The notes under the pieces are model-generated. The model made no database searches. It was not told where the DNA came from and saw only the letters and a list, made by a program, of their open reading frames with translations. Shown in pieces: positions 11,168 through 21,879 of a stretch of 64,000 nucleotides of DNA. The DNA is from Limnephilus marmoratus (Eukaryota; Arthropoda; Insecta; Trichoptera; Limnephilidae). The DNA lies in NCBI GenBank assembly GCA_917880885.1, contig OU862916.1, forward strand, positions 50,380,831 to 50,444,830, in the 5' to 3' direction. A program made the position numbers and the translations under genes. Numbering within the stretch: position 1 is the stretch's first letter; each line of letters begins with the position of its first letter.

Positions 11168-11432
11168 ATTAGTGAAGTGAAAACTTCTTTGGCACCGTTG
11201 TGATTAAAACGTAATCAGACAAACACATACATCTATGGTATTTAGCCTGCGAGAGAATGAAGAATAAAATCGGTCTGCTCTTTTTGCTGTCTTCGTATCC
11301 TCCCCACTCTTGTCAACTTTAATTTTCTGAAGGTTTCACTTCTACCGCGGGTGAACTGCACACTCTGATTTTTTAAACTTTGACGCCAACAATCTGTTTA
11401 TAGGTAGGTACTTAAGGTTTCCTGCTTTTTTA
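11168..11432 (-). repeat. Repeat family C, copy 3, minus orientation
   Basis: It reads GTGAAAACTTCTTTGGCACC, ACAAACACATACATCTATGG, TTTAGCCTGCGAGAGAATGA, CCTCCCCACTCTTGTCAACT and GGTGAACTGCACACTCTGAT. It then continues into ACTTTGACGCC..TAGGTAGGTACTTAAGG, an extension also present after copy 4. Copies 3 and 4 therefore form a tandem pair. Confidence 0.65.
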
Positions 11433-11790
11433 AAAGTGAAAACTTCTTTAGCACTGTTGTGAAGTACCGCATTTGAAACTCGATGAAACGAAAAATAGGA
11501 AAATAAAAGAGACAAACACATACATCTCTAGGATTTAGCTTGCGAGAGAATGAGATAATATAATGGGTCTCCTCTTTGTGCGGTGGCTCGTAGTCTCCCC
11601 ACTCTTGTCAACTATAGTTTTGTGGAGGTTTTACTTCCACTCTTATCTATTTTAGTTTTCTGAAGGTTTCAATTCTACCGCATGTGAATTGCACACTCTG
11701 ATTTTTTTTACTTTGACGCTGAATATTTGTTTGTAGGTAGGTATTTTAAGGTTTACTACTTAAGGTTTCCTGCTGATCGGGTTATTTCGC
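11433..11790 (-). repeat. Repeat family C, copy 4, minus orientation
   Basis: This has the same order as copy 3, including the extension GTAGGTAGGTATTTTAAGG. A partial internal repeat of the GTTTT.TG.AGGTTT.ACTTC segment (about 11,618-11,675) lengthens it. Confidence 0.65.
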
Positions 11791-12061
11791 AAAAATGTTG
11801 TTCATCGCACATAGGTCGGAACTGCCGTGGAGCCAGTAGGACTACGGAATCCTCACATTTAGGCTAAAGAGCTTGTAAGTGGACAAAAAATGACGGAATG
11901 AAAGTTGGGATGTGCGAGATGTAATTCGTCTTTTTCGTTTCATACAAGATATATGACGTATGTCCAACCTCACTCTAGGACTATTTTAAGCAACTTTATG
12001 ATAATGGATGGTGGACTTCGTTTTCAAACATTAAACTTCTTTCTTTGTCTAGACTGTCGAG

Positions 12062-12358
12062 AAATATTTTTTTTACATTATCTCCACACAGGAGGCTCTG
12101 ATGAAAATAATTTCCCTCAGATTCTGTGTCATTAAGATGGGCATGCTGTCTGGAGACCTCCTCAACTAGTCCCTCCCGATCAGGCCCGCCACGCAGCTGG
12201 TAGACAGACACATCGGCCGCCAATAACTTAAAAAACCTCACCCCATGAATTCAGGCACCCCTGCTAAGACACCAGACGTAGCGAATCACTTGGGGTGACC
12301 CGTGGTAGTGGTGTTGGTTGTCCAATAAATAGTTCCCGGGGGTACTCATATCCACCTC
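12062..12358 (-). mobile_element. SINE family A, copy 3 (antisense)
   Basis: The antisense tail TTTTTTTTACATTATCTCCA is followed by CACAGGAGGCTCTGATGAAA, TGAATTCAGGCACCCCTGCT, GCGAATCACTTGGGGTGACC and GTCCAATAAATAGTTCCCGG. It is shorter than the full family because of internal loss after the hairpin region. Confidence 0.75.
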
Positions 12359-12399
12359 CCAAAATCACAATCCCAAGTCAGGTTACAATGACACAGATG

Positions 12400-13265
12400 A
12401 AGAAAAAGAATGATAGTAGTAAATTGCCATCGTTTCTTAAGGAAACAATGTAAGAAATTATCATCTTCCATAACAGAATGTGAGTGGTAATAATAAAAAT
12501 AGATATGGCACCTCTTTTTACTACAACTGGGGTAATTATATAAGAAATTAGTTCTGATAAAGAACAATCTTAATAATAGTAGTAAATTGCCACTGTTTCT
12601 GGAAGGAACAATGTAAGAAATTTACTTATAGGTATATCATCTTCTATAACAGAATGTGTGCGATAATAATAATAGACATGGCACCTAATTTACTGAATTA
12701 TAATAACTAAATTAAGAAATTAATTCTGATAATCAACAATCTTATCTTATAGCAGTAAATTGCCACTGTTTCTTAAGGAACGATGTAAGAAATTTACTTA
12801 TAAATCATCTTCCATAACAAAATTTGTGTGATAATAATAATAATAGATATGACACCCTTTTTTACTACAACTGGGGTAATTATGTAAGAAATAAGTTCTG
12901 ATAAAGAACAAACTTAATAATAGTAGTAAATTGTCACTGTTTCTGGAAGGAACAATGTAAGAATTTTACTTATACATATATCATCTTCAATAACAGAATG
13001 TGTGCGATAATAATAATAGACATGGCACCTCTTTTACTGAATTATAATAACTAAAAAAAGAAATTAATTCTGATAATGAACAATCTTAATAATTATAGCA
13101 GTAAATTGCCACTGTTTCTTAAGGAACGATGTAAGAAATTTACTTATAAATCATCTTCCATAACAAAATTTGTGTGATAATAATAATAATAGATATGGCA
13201 CCTTTTTACTACAACTGGGGTATTATTATAAGAAATTAGTTCTGATAATGAACAATCCTAATAAT
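12400..13265. repeat. Tandem array of five units of about 163-175 bp with alternating A/B types
   Basis: The anchor AAATTGCCA(C)TGTTTCT occurs at 12421, 12584, 12757, 12928 and 13103, giving spacings of 163, 173, 171 and 175. Units 1, 3 and 5 carry TACTACAACTGGGGTA. Units 2 and 4 instead carry ACTGAATTATAATAACTAAA and a GGAAGGAACAATG variant. The pattern is A-B-A-B-A, a dimeric higher-order repeat of about 340 bp. AT-rich ATAATAATA runs occur in each unit. No coding potential was seen. Confidence 0.85.
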
Positions 13266-13369
13266 TAACCCTTGATTAATTATCACAAGTAGGTATGTGT
13301 CGAAAAAACTCGCTCGCATTTGAGGAAAATAGAGCCTTATTTCGCTCCTTTGTAATTTGGCGAGAAAAC

Positions 13370-13615
13370 TAATTAACCCTAACTTTCCTACGTGCTGGCG
13401 CCCCCACCCCAAACTATCTAAGTTTCGCCATCAACTTGATCATCGATAATAATCCCGTGACCGTTCTGTAATTAAGTCCAGCGCCAGGCGTTATGTCTTA
13501 TATCGAATTAATTAACAAAGTTAGTGCTACTTAACTATATCGGCAGGTGTTGGGAATTTAATTAATAGCTTTTCGTACAGCGTTTAATATGAGATATTGG
13601 ATACAAGGAGAGATA
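13370..13615. promoter_or_regulatory. GC-richer island flanked by TAATTAA words (possible conserved non-coding element)
   Basis: It contains CTGGCGCCCCCACCCC, GATCATCGATAATAATCCCG, AGTCCAGCGCCAGGCGTTAT and several ATTAATTAA motifs. It is single-copy in the window and differs in composition from the tandem array beside it. Function is inferred only. Confidence 0.3.
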
Positions 13616-13619
13616 CTCG

Positions 13620-14455
13620 CCTGGCATGTGGCGAGCATTTGATAGGAACGTTTCATTAATGAGAACTGATTATAATAATAATACCGTTGTTAAGGACGGA
13701 TATTGTTTAATACAAAATGTTAAGACAATTTACTTTTTTATAAGCCACACAACAAATGCTAAGCATTTTAGACAAAGTTTTACAAGAATTTTTTATATAA
13801 TATTCATTTATTTCTTTATTTTTTTTTTCTTTGTTTAACAATTTTTTAGAGAAAAATGTGCCGTTACCGGGATATCCCGTTCTAAGAACACATTGTACAA
13901 GTTTTCTTAATTGAAATATTAGTTAAATATTACAGAGGAAAATTATAAAGTTAACTCTAAAAGAAAGTACAGTACAAGCATTAATCTTTGTTAGGTTGCA
14001 AAATTGTATTTATATTCGGCCTTCCCATGTCCATAATCCATATTTTTATGCTTCTTTTGAAGTCGGTTATTTTTTTAATGGTTTTTATTGCAAGTAATTT
14101 TATAGAGAAGTATTGCATATTTCTTTGTCCAAAAGTCGTTTTAGTTGTAGGTTGGTGGAATGTATGTTATAATGCAGATCTTGTGAATCGGGCCGAGTTT
14201 GTCTGTGTAAAGTTATCCTGGTTTTTTAATGCGTATATTAGAAAATCTTTTGTATATAATTGTTTTAGTGACATTAAATTCAGCGCTTTAAAAACATTGT
14301 CTGTAGGGGTTCTGATTTCTGATGGGGACCCTAAGTATAATTTTCAGAATAACCCTATGTGCTATGAGGACTGGTTTTATAGTGGAGTCGCATAAGCTTT
14401 TACATTAATAGTTAAACACCGACATAATTATTTTTTAGGAATTAAATCACAAGAT
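13620..14455. other. Unassigned sequence; long low-complexity open frame
   Basis: A 135-codon frame (13,988-14,395, plus) starts at TTG and is rich in hydrophobic residues from T-rich DNA. It shows no domain and no splice or promoter context, so it is not called as a gene. Confidence 0.3.
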
Positions 14456-14459
14456 GCAT

Positions 14460-14690
14460 ATTACATGTTTTCACGAAGCAGAGAATCGTCGCTGTAAAGG
14501 AAAAATCGACTTCAATTATCTGATATATAGGTTTTCAATTTATAATTATTATACTCAATAATCCATCAGGTAAGGGAAGTAAGAAGTCAAGATAGGCCTC
14601 AGAATGAAATGGCCAAAACAAAAATGAAAAAAATTCAAAACTAGTTTAATGTTTAGAAAGCTCTTATATTATACAATAAACGTTTTTAAA
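14460..14690 (+). repeat. Repeat family D, copy 1
   Basis: It shares GCAGAGAATCGTCG, AATC(A)TCTA/GATATA.AGG, CATCA(G/T)GT(A/G)AGGGAA, AGGCCTCAGAA and GGAAAGCTC-type words with 14,905-15,118. Both copies are in the same orientation and flank a C repeat. Confidence 0.6.
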
Positions 14691-14904
14691 TGAAAACTTC
14701 TTTAGCACCGTTGTGATTTGAAACTCGATGAAACGAAAAAATGACACTAAAAAGAGACAAACTCATCTATATTTAGCCTGCGTGGATGAGAGAGAATAAT
14801 ATGACTCCTCTTTGTACGGTGCTTCGTAGCCTTCTCACTCTTGTCTACTATATTTTTCCAAAGGTTTCACTTCAACTGAGTGTGAACTGCACACTAGTCC
14901 TTTT
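14691..14904 (-). repeat. Repeat family C, copy 5, minus orientation, between two D repeats
   Basis: It reads AAACTTCTTTAGCACCGTTG, AACTCGATGAAACGAAAAAA, GACTCCTCTTTGTACGGTGC and GTGTGAACTGCACACTAGTC. This is a compact copy lying exactly between the two D segments. Confidence 0.65.
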
Positions 14905-15118
14905 TTCATAAAGCAGAGAATCGTCGTGGTGCAAAGGTAAAGTCAACTCCATTCATCTAGTATACAGGTGTTCAATTTCTGATTATTGACTCAAAAGTCC
15001 ATCATGTGAGGGAAAGGAAGAAGTCTAGAAAGGCCTCAGAAGACAACGGCCTACACAAAATAATAAAATCTAAACTACAATTGTTCGGAAAGCTCGTTGA
15101 ATTGAATAAATATTTTAT
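14905..15118 (+). repeat. Repeat family D, copy 2
   Basis: It aligns with 14,474-14,690. Distinctive words are AAAGCAGAGAATCGTCGTGG, AAGTCCATCATGTGAGGGAA and GAAAGGCCTCAGAAGACAAC. Confidence 0.6.
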
Positions 15119-15119
15119 T

Positions 15120-16490
15120 TAATGAAGTTCATAGAACTTATAAATTTGGCTAAACATGTTGTGAATTCTAAACTGAAAAAGATAGTTCATAAAAATGAAA
15201 TTGTATATCTGTGGTAATTATTACGTATATAAACAAATCGTCATCACCATGGTGAGCTGTATCTACTATAGAAGACTAATAATCATATATTTTCAATGTA
15301 AGTACCAAACAGGTTCTACTAACAATAGTCGAGACAAAATACTATGAAACACTACTATCAAAACATCCCTCTACCTACCTTCTACGAACAAACCAAGGTA
15401 AGTATAAGTTTTACGATACAGATAAAAGACATATGATGTTGGCGTATAAAAAGCCACGTACCAGAGCGCCCTTCAGCCGCTTGGATGCAATCGATATATC
15501 GACCGTAGGCTCGTAGACTCAATGGGCTGGCTCTACGATCGTCCGCTGCCCACGTGGTCACTGGTCTACGATACCGCTACGCCGTACAAGACTCCCCCAC
15601 GGTTTTTGACTTGGCAAGGCTTTCTCAAGCTTTTGACGATCTTAAAGATTATTTTTGTAAGTTTCAGCCGCTAGTAACAGTGAGTAAGGAAGTCAGGAAA
15701 AAAGCGTTGTATTGTGAATAGATTCATAGCGAATTGTTGAAAAATTTGCAAGAGTTATTTAATTATGTTATCTGCTGCCGATTTACGGACGATTTGCCAA
15801 GTCACTACACTTAAATGCAATCAAATTTTAATAACATCGGTGCGAATCGTTCATTGGTGAATTTTTTGGGAACTTCAAGATATTTATGACGGAAGTAACT
15901 TTAAAAATTTGGTCTTTGAGAATGACGTTTAATTATGTTGTTATTTTACAATACGGCCGGAAGTCGACGAATTTGGAATTTCAATTCTCTATGCCGTCCA
16001 TCCAAGGACAACAGACTTGCCACACCCATTTTCTGTCAGTCCAGCCCCGGACGGAGCGGGGAATAGACGTTAGGCTCCGCGTCGCTTGGTTCCGTGAAAT
16101 CAATTTTAAATTTCCGTTTTATTACAATAAACGATGCGTAAAAAAGGAGTTAATGTTTTTTACAGGCTTTTACGAAATCAATCTGTAAACAAATTCTTAA
16201 ATACTTTTTCCAACCTTTCCAAAAGTTTTTTCTCAAGTATTTTTAAACTTCTTCCATGAAGTGGGTTTAATTTCCGATTTAAATTTTTTCCTGGACTATT
16301 GGATCGCCTTAACTGAGTCGTATACTAAATACTAAAGTGACTTACTCTCATGTAAACTTATATAATTTGAACAAAAATACTCTTGCAAAATAATATTACA
16401 ACTTTTTATTCTTTATTTTATTCCCGAAACTTTGGAAGCACTGTGCATACCAAAACAACTTATGTGGTTATTCTTAGACACACACGTGGT
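15120..16490. other. Unassigned sequence with two GC-richer patches
   Basis: The patches at 15,460-15,625 and 16,020-16,100 are GC-richer than their surroundings, but neither carries a convincing exon. A 100-codon frame at 15,886-16,188 has no recognised domain. Confidence 0.3.
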
Positions 16491-16494
16491 CGCC

Positions 16495-16580
16495 TGGCCA
16501 GGGGAAGGGGGTGTGAGGGGGTGGGTGGAATGGTCCATTTCAGGGGAGGTGGGAGGCTGTGGATGTGGGGGTTGGTTTAT
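16495..16580 (+). other. G-run cluster
   Basis: The plus strand has successive runs GGGG, GGGGG, GGGGG, GGG, then GGGG, GGG and GGGGG, with 1-6-base spacers at the start. It could form a G-quadruplex. No promoter evidence was seen. Confidence 0.4.
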
Positions 16581-16599
16581 CTTTATTTAGTTTCCACAG

Positions 16600-17225
16600 C
16601 TGACCGTTTTGGGCGGGTCTGACTTAAACCTCTTACACTGGAAGCTCGTTGAAGCTTTACGATTTGTAATATTTTCGGTTTTCGGCGAAACGTTCCCGTG
16701 GCATTGAAAGGTTCATGGCCGAATTTATCGTTTGTTATTGTTTTCGATTTGAAATCAGGTATTTGCTGGATTTTGCTGGGAATAAAAGAGAATTCTCATT
16801 CTTTGGAGAACTTTTAGGTTTCATTTTATTTCTTTTCTAAAATCTATTGTATTTATTACAGACACAAACGCTCTATTTTCAAGGAATTTCTACGTCAGAA
16901 AAGAGCAAAGTCACGGAGATAGTTTGTGTGAATGTCGTTAAAAAATTAAAGGTTTGGTATTCGCATGTGGTACACAATGTACCTACACTTATACATAGTA
17001 CAGCGTTGTTTTATTTTTACTCCAATACTCCAAGAAAAACGCTACTACAGTTTTAACATATAACATATTTTATGTTATGCATAATTTTTCTTTTTAAAAT
17101 TGTAAAGCCGTATGGATGAATTCACCAAATAAAAAAAATGAAAAATAAAACTTTCACGAATTTTGTTCTCAATAATAATTGATTTTTGAAACCCGAAAAT
17201 ACAAAGTGTGCCCTTTTCCCCTCGA
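16600..17225. other. Unassigned AT-rich intergenic sequence
   Basis: No gene or repeat was recognised. Confidence 0.35.
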
Positions 17226-17228
17226 AAA

Positions 17229-17375
17229 GGGAATAAGTCATTACCTGCAACAGGATTCAAACTCAAATCACACGATTGCCTAACAAGCGTCTTACCCACC
17301 GTGCTGTAACTCTCCTCAAAAATATTTTTTACTGCAATAGGAATCAAACCCACTGTTTTACTACTCCAAGTCATA
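17229..17375 (-). other. tRNA-like (probable SINE head) sequences, minus orientation
   Basis: On the minus strand, CACGGTGGGTAAGACGC resembles an A-box region. It is followed about 25 bases later by GAGTTTGAATCCTG, a B-box match. A second B-box-like word, GGGTTTGATTCC, lies at about 17,342-17,353. No full tRNA fold can be drawn, so these are probably decayed SINE heads. Confidence 0.4.
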
Positions 17376-17496
17376 CGAGTTATTCGATATTTTTAATACA
17401 CTGAAAAATTAATTTCCAAATCAATTAGATTAGCCGAAGTAAAATTTTAAATAATTTTTTCTTTGGATATGATTTTAGATTTTCACGGCCAAAAGT

Positions 17497-17808
17497 ATTT
17501 TCGTTAGCTGTTTTTGGGGTGTTATGCCGTGTTGCGCTACCTCCTTCTTTAGCCAACGTTTTGGACAGCGTTACAGTGTCCAACATCAGGGCAGATGTGT
17601 AATTGATGGTAGTGAAGTGTGTTCTTATGTATATAGAAGCAATACCGTGTTGACAGCTCCACTCCTCTACGAGCTGGTATTACAATATGCTTCAAAATAG
17701 GTTTCTGCGTTTAACTTTGGTGTAGCCATCAATTACTGGATACCAAAGTTGGCTAAAGAAGGAGGTAGCAGAACACGGCATAACATCCCAAAAACAAGTA
17801 ACGAAAAT
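17497..17808. mobile_element. Foldback MITE family E, complete copy with long inverted arms
   Basis: The left arm reads ATTTTCGTTAGCTGTTTTTG, GGGTGTTATGCCGTGTTGCG, CTACCTCCTTCTTTAGCCAA. The right arm, reverse-complemented, reads ATTTTCGTTACTTGTTTTTG, GGATGTTATGCCGTGTTCTG, CTACCTCCTTCTTTAGCCAA. The arms are therefore 60 bp or longer and about 90% identical. The interior lacks coding sequence. Related copies or arms lie at 3.2, 21.7, 24.3, 39.4 and 56.0 kb. The transposase superfamily is unknown. Confidence 0.8.
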
Positions 17809-17809
17809 T

Positions 17810-18855
17810 TTTTATTTCTTTAATAAAAGTTTTCCACAAAATTGATAAGAATTTTATGGTGGTGTAGATTTGCCAGAATGTTTGCACCATTGTGGTAGGA
17901 AGGTGGCGTGCAGCCCTTGTATGAAGGGAAGCGATTCGTGGAATAATTAAGTAACTGAAAACCACCTGGGGAGGGGTGTAATTAGAGAAAGTGCAAATCC
18001 GTTGAAAGAAAATACGTAGCTTTTATTATGTGCACGGTTGAATGTTTTCTGCGATAATTTTCTACTTTTTACCGTACCGATAAGCTTTCTTTAGAAAGCT
18101 CTGTGGAGATAAAGTTTTACGATGATTGTAAATGTTTGTCCACTTTTGTCTAGACAATATAATATCATGTTCGTTACTAAATCTATCAAATAAAGGATTT
18201 AGATTGAAATATTCCCACTTGACATTCAATTTAAAATTTGTGAACGTAAATGCTTCTTCTTCATCCACAAGCAAATGCTTTTAATGGAAGAGCACAAATT
18301 AACAAATCATGGAACATGATATTTAAAACTTAATTTCACATAAATACATCACATCAGCCGACATATACGTTTGACTATCATAGAAAAAAAGGTAGAACGA
18401 GGTACAAGAGGACGCAAGGACGTGTCAATTGGTGACAGATATGGTTCCATGCGACATGTTTCGTGACAAATACAGCGCTATGTGGCCCGTGCGGTTAACA
18501 ACTAATAGTCATAAATCTAATGGATAATGATGAACAATGGGTCAACACACATACACAAAGCTTGAAACCATGTAATTACTGATTTTTACTTATATTTGAA
18601 ATTTAAAATAAAAAATTTCAAATACTGTCGGTGCATTATCGATCGCACATTGATTAGGTAGGTATCTTAGCACCTAGAATATTGATAGTTAAAACCACTG
18701 TTGTAAAATAAAAATAAAAATATTTTTTGAAAAAAATTGTTAGTAGGCATTTCGTTTACAAGGTCAAGATTAAGGTTTTAAAGGTCAAATACCTTTGAGG
18801 AAGCCTTTATCCAACACCGAATCGATTATGATATATATTATTTTAATTAAACATC
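17810..18855. other. Unassigned AT-rich intergenic sequence
   Basis: No gene or repeat was recognised. Confidence 0.35.
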
Positions 18856-19165
18856 TTTTGACGGCCTCCGTGGTCGAGGAGTAAGGCTCTCGACTAGCAT
18901 TTGTAGTATTTCGCAATTTATTCCTTAAACATAAAATATTGTGTCTATATTTGTGGCACTTTCCAGAGTTGGAGATACTCTCAGCATCGCCCTAGTGTAA
19001 GACCACCATTCGGAATTGAAACCTTGCTTGAAATGGCTTTAGCAGATCTGAATAGCCAGGCACTTTAACTTCAGCCTTACAACATACCCCAATTGGGGAT
19101 GTCAAGGTCTCATTGACATCAGGTTGAGAGCAGTTGGGTTTGGAGTCTTGTATGGTATTCACATA
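18856..19165 (+). mobile_element. SINE family B copy, plus orientation, diverged
   Basis: The head GACGGCCTCCGTGGTCGAGG followed by AGTAAGGCTCTCGACTA is tRNA-like, but its B box is lost. The body keeps TTGGAGATACTCTCAGCATC, GTAAGACCACCATTCGGAAT, TCTGAATAGCCAGGCACTTT, CCCCAATTGGGGATGTC and GAGAGCAGTTGG. It ends TATTCACATAAAATAGAAT. Confidence 0.7.
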
Positions 19166-19169
19166 AAAT

Positions 19170-20330
19170 AGAATAAGAATACTTTGACAAGAGGGTTATC
19201 TTTAGATATTTTATCCAGAGGGTTTGCCAGTTTACGGTCCTTGTCACGTCTGTAAACTGGATGCGTGTGTTGTGGAGGTTTTCAATAATAACTCTTCATT
19301 AACGCGAGTCATATATATTTACATAAAATCTTTGCGTTACAATAAATTAGCATAGATTTAATAATTATCTCGCTTAGGGGAAAAGCAGGCGGACGGAACG
19401 AACGTTGAAACCGGAATGGTTTTGACTCGTTGTGCACTAGACCGGAGAGCGGTGCTCGGTGACACCAGTCCGTAAAATCGTATTTGAATTATATTTTTAA
19501 GGTTGTTCGTTGCTCGGCTACAATACTTTTCAATTAATTACTATTATGATAATATAAAACAAAATGAAATTAGAACTCGTAGTTTTACATTGATTATCTA
19601 ACACTAATGGGTTGCTAATTGATTATCTAACAGGTGCAAGTGAAAATACCTGTAAAAACCCAGTATAAGTAAATAGTATCGTTTTTACTTTTATTTATTT
19701 AATACATTTGGTTACCTATCAAGCTTTCAGTTTTTCTACCAGAATATACCTATTAGACTATTGACAAATCCTGACGTCAACCGTCTAACTAAAAACAAAA
19801 GATCAAACGAAATTTTGAAAGAACTCAAACGTTTTTATGCGTGGCGCCAATCCTGATAGAACAAGGATGTAATTTGCATGGACACAAGTTATAATTTGAC
19901 ATGATGACGATTTCTAGCAGTCGGCGCTTTCTGAGCTACCTGCTGTCTATTTATAGGAACCAGGTAACTTACTGCCCACCAATGAATAAAAAATGCTTCC
20001 ACGAAGAAGAATAGTATTACGATGTGCGTTTGCATAGTCAGTACGTAAATTGTGGCTTACGTCACTCACGCCGTTCAGTGCTTGAATTCCACTGAAGGAT
20101 TTTTTATGATATTTATTTTAAATAAATAACGTTTCCATGTTATGTTTTTGATATTTTTACATTTTTATTAATCACATAATATTTCAATATTTTGGCTCTG
20201 GGCCCAGTGGATAGGCGATAAAATCCCATTAGCAAATGAAAGTTTAGAGACGTTGCGTTGCTTGAAATGGATATTTCTACATACGTTGAATAATCACATT
20301 TCGATAGCCAGTTTCGTTCCAATATTTACC
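19170..20330. other. Unassigned intergenic sequence
   Basis: No gene was recognised. A small hairpin occurs at 19,229-19,261 (CCAGTTTAC / GTAAACTGG). The stretch is otherwise plain. Confidence 0.35.
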
Positions 20331-20440
20331 CAAGGCATTTCTTTCCCCTCCCCGCTTACTTTAGCCTTACAACATTCCCAATATTCAGGATGACAAATTC
20401 CCACTGGCTCCAAGCAAAAATAAAACTTGTGCGGTATAAA
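20331..20440 (+). mobile_element. SINE family B 3' fragment
   Basis: The words CCCCTCCCCGCTTACTTTAG, CCTTACAACATTCCCAATAT, CACTGGCTCCA and CTTGTGCGGTAT follow the family B 3' half in order. There is no A tail or head. Confidence 0.6.
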
Positions 20441-20602
20441 GAAAAATACTTTTAAGGCAGGGTGTTTGTGGTATACTGTTGTTTACTCTGATGAACAATG
20501 CAACTCGGTTAATCGGGAGTTTCAATGATTCTTCGGTTCGGCAGATTAGTCATATTTGTTATCGTCTTATTTGACAGGACTTAACGTCCATTCTAAAGGA
20601 TG

Positions 20603-20812
20603 CTTTCTATCGAAGCTCGAAGTTACTGAAGATACCCATCGGTCGATCGGACATCATCGGCCATCTTCGTAACCGGTCGGATATTAGACACGAATGGGCG
20701 GCAGTTGTCTTTCTCGAAGCACGAAGTCACTGAAGGTGCCCAGCTATCGATCGGACATCATCGGCCATCTTCGTAACCGTTCGGATATTAGACCCAAATG
20801 GGCGACAGTTGT
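20603..20812 (+). repeat. Tandem duplication, 104-bp unit
   Basis: GATCGGACATCATCGGCCAT occurs at 20,645 and 20,749. The flanks (CGAAG.TCGAAGT.ACTGAAG upstream and GTCGGATATTAGAC.C.AATGGGCG.CAGTTGTC downstream) also repeat with about 90% identity. No coding evidence was seen. Confidence 0.8.
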
Positions 20813-20814
20813 CT

Positions 20815-21675
20815 TTCTCATACAGTGCAATTTAACTGACCCCTGTCGAGATACAAAACTACATCGAACTACCCAACGAAATCTATTAAGAGGCTTAATC
20901 TACACTAATGACAACTATTAGAGACATTGAAACTAAGTACATATTCACATACAATGCTTTGAATGTTATCAAAAACAATCCGAGCACCTAGAATGATACG
21001 TCATAACATAATCTGTCACGGTAAGGAAGGTAGAATCAGTCTGAGATGAATGAGAAAGTCTGATAATAAATTAAACATAATTTTCCCTCATAACCTGCCG
21101 AGAAAAAAATTATTGCAATTCATTTTATACAAGAAAAAATATCGTGAGCACTATTCTAGAAAAGGCTTCAATATAATTATAAGTACCATCGTTGTTAGTG
21201 CAGTTTAACCATCACGCACAGAATTTGTGTAGCATTTCCTGCATTATTTATCCGCGGGTGCCTACTTTCTAGCAGGTAGGTACTTAATGAGTCGGCACCG
21301 CACCACAGCACCATAATAATGGCGGGTTGTGACAAAACGCGTGTTCCTAGACGCCGTGTAATGAATAATATAATCACTGGCCGCTTTGCTTGTCGAGAAG
21401 ACGCCACAACAGCCGGTCACGACATCGCTGACAAGCCGCTAACAATGTTAAACCACGAAATCAGAAGGTAATTAAACTGCACACAGACTATTTTTTGGAC
21501 GAGTATTCTGGGATTGCAACTTTTGTTTATTTTTTGTAGAGGGGTAATGTTTCATGAAAAAGGCTTAGAATCTATGCAAAATAAGCTTCATTTTTTAATT
21601 ATTTATTTTTACGAGAACAATAGTAGCTAACCTTTGAATAGGGGTTGAGGGAAGTTTCCTTTTAAGACTCTTTGA
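20815..21675. other. Unassigned intergenic sequence
   Basis: The sequence at 21,290-21,420 is GC-richer, but no exon was recognised. Confidence 0.3.
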
Positions 21676-21678
21676 GAA

Positions 21679-21872
21679 ATTTCATGGGGTATTATGTCGT
21701 GTTGCGCCAGCTCCGTTTTTAGCCAACGTTTCGGACAGCATTAAAGTGATCATTTTCAGGGGATATGTGTAATCCTGCGCTGATGATGGATACTGTAATG
21801 CTGTCCAAAACGTTGGCTAATGAAGAAAATAGTGCAACAAGGCCAAAATAAGCCAAAAATAAATCACGGTAA
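21679..21872. mobile_element. Foldback family E, compact copy
   Basis: The left arm TTATGTCGTGTTGCGCCAGC, TTTTAGCCAACGTTTCGGAC faces the right arm GCTGTCCAAAACGTTGGCTA, followed by GAAGAAAATAGTGCAACAAGG. The arms extend inward through CAGCATTA..TAATGCTG-type words, so most of the element folds on itself. Confidence 0.65.
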
Positions 21873-21879
21873 AACATTT

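Noticed and set aside
12400..13265. CRISPR-like interpretation of the tandem array
   Set aside because: Units are contiguous 163-175-bp repeats without short repeats separated by unique spacers, and the context is eukaryotic.
13988..14395. 135-codon hydrophobic frame
   Set aside because: It starts at TTG and its hydrophobic residues follow from T-rich DNA. There is no signal peptide with a following domain, and no homology that I recognise.
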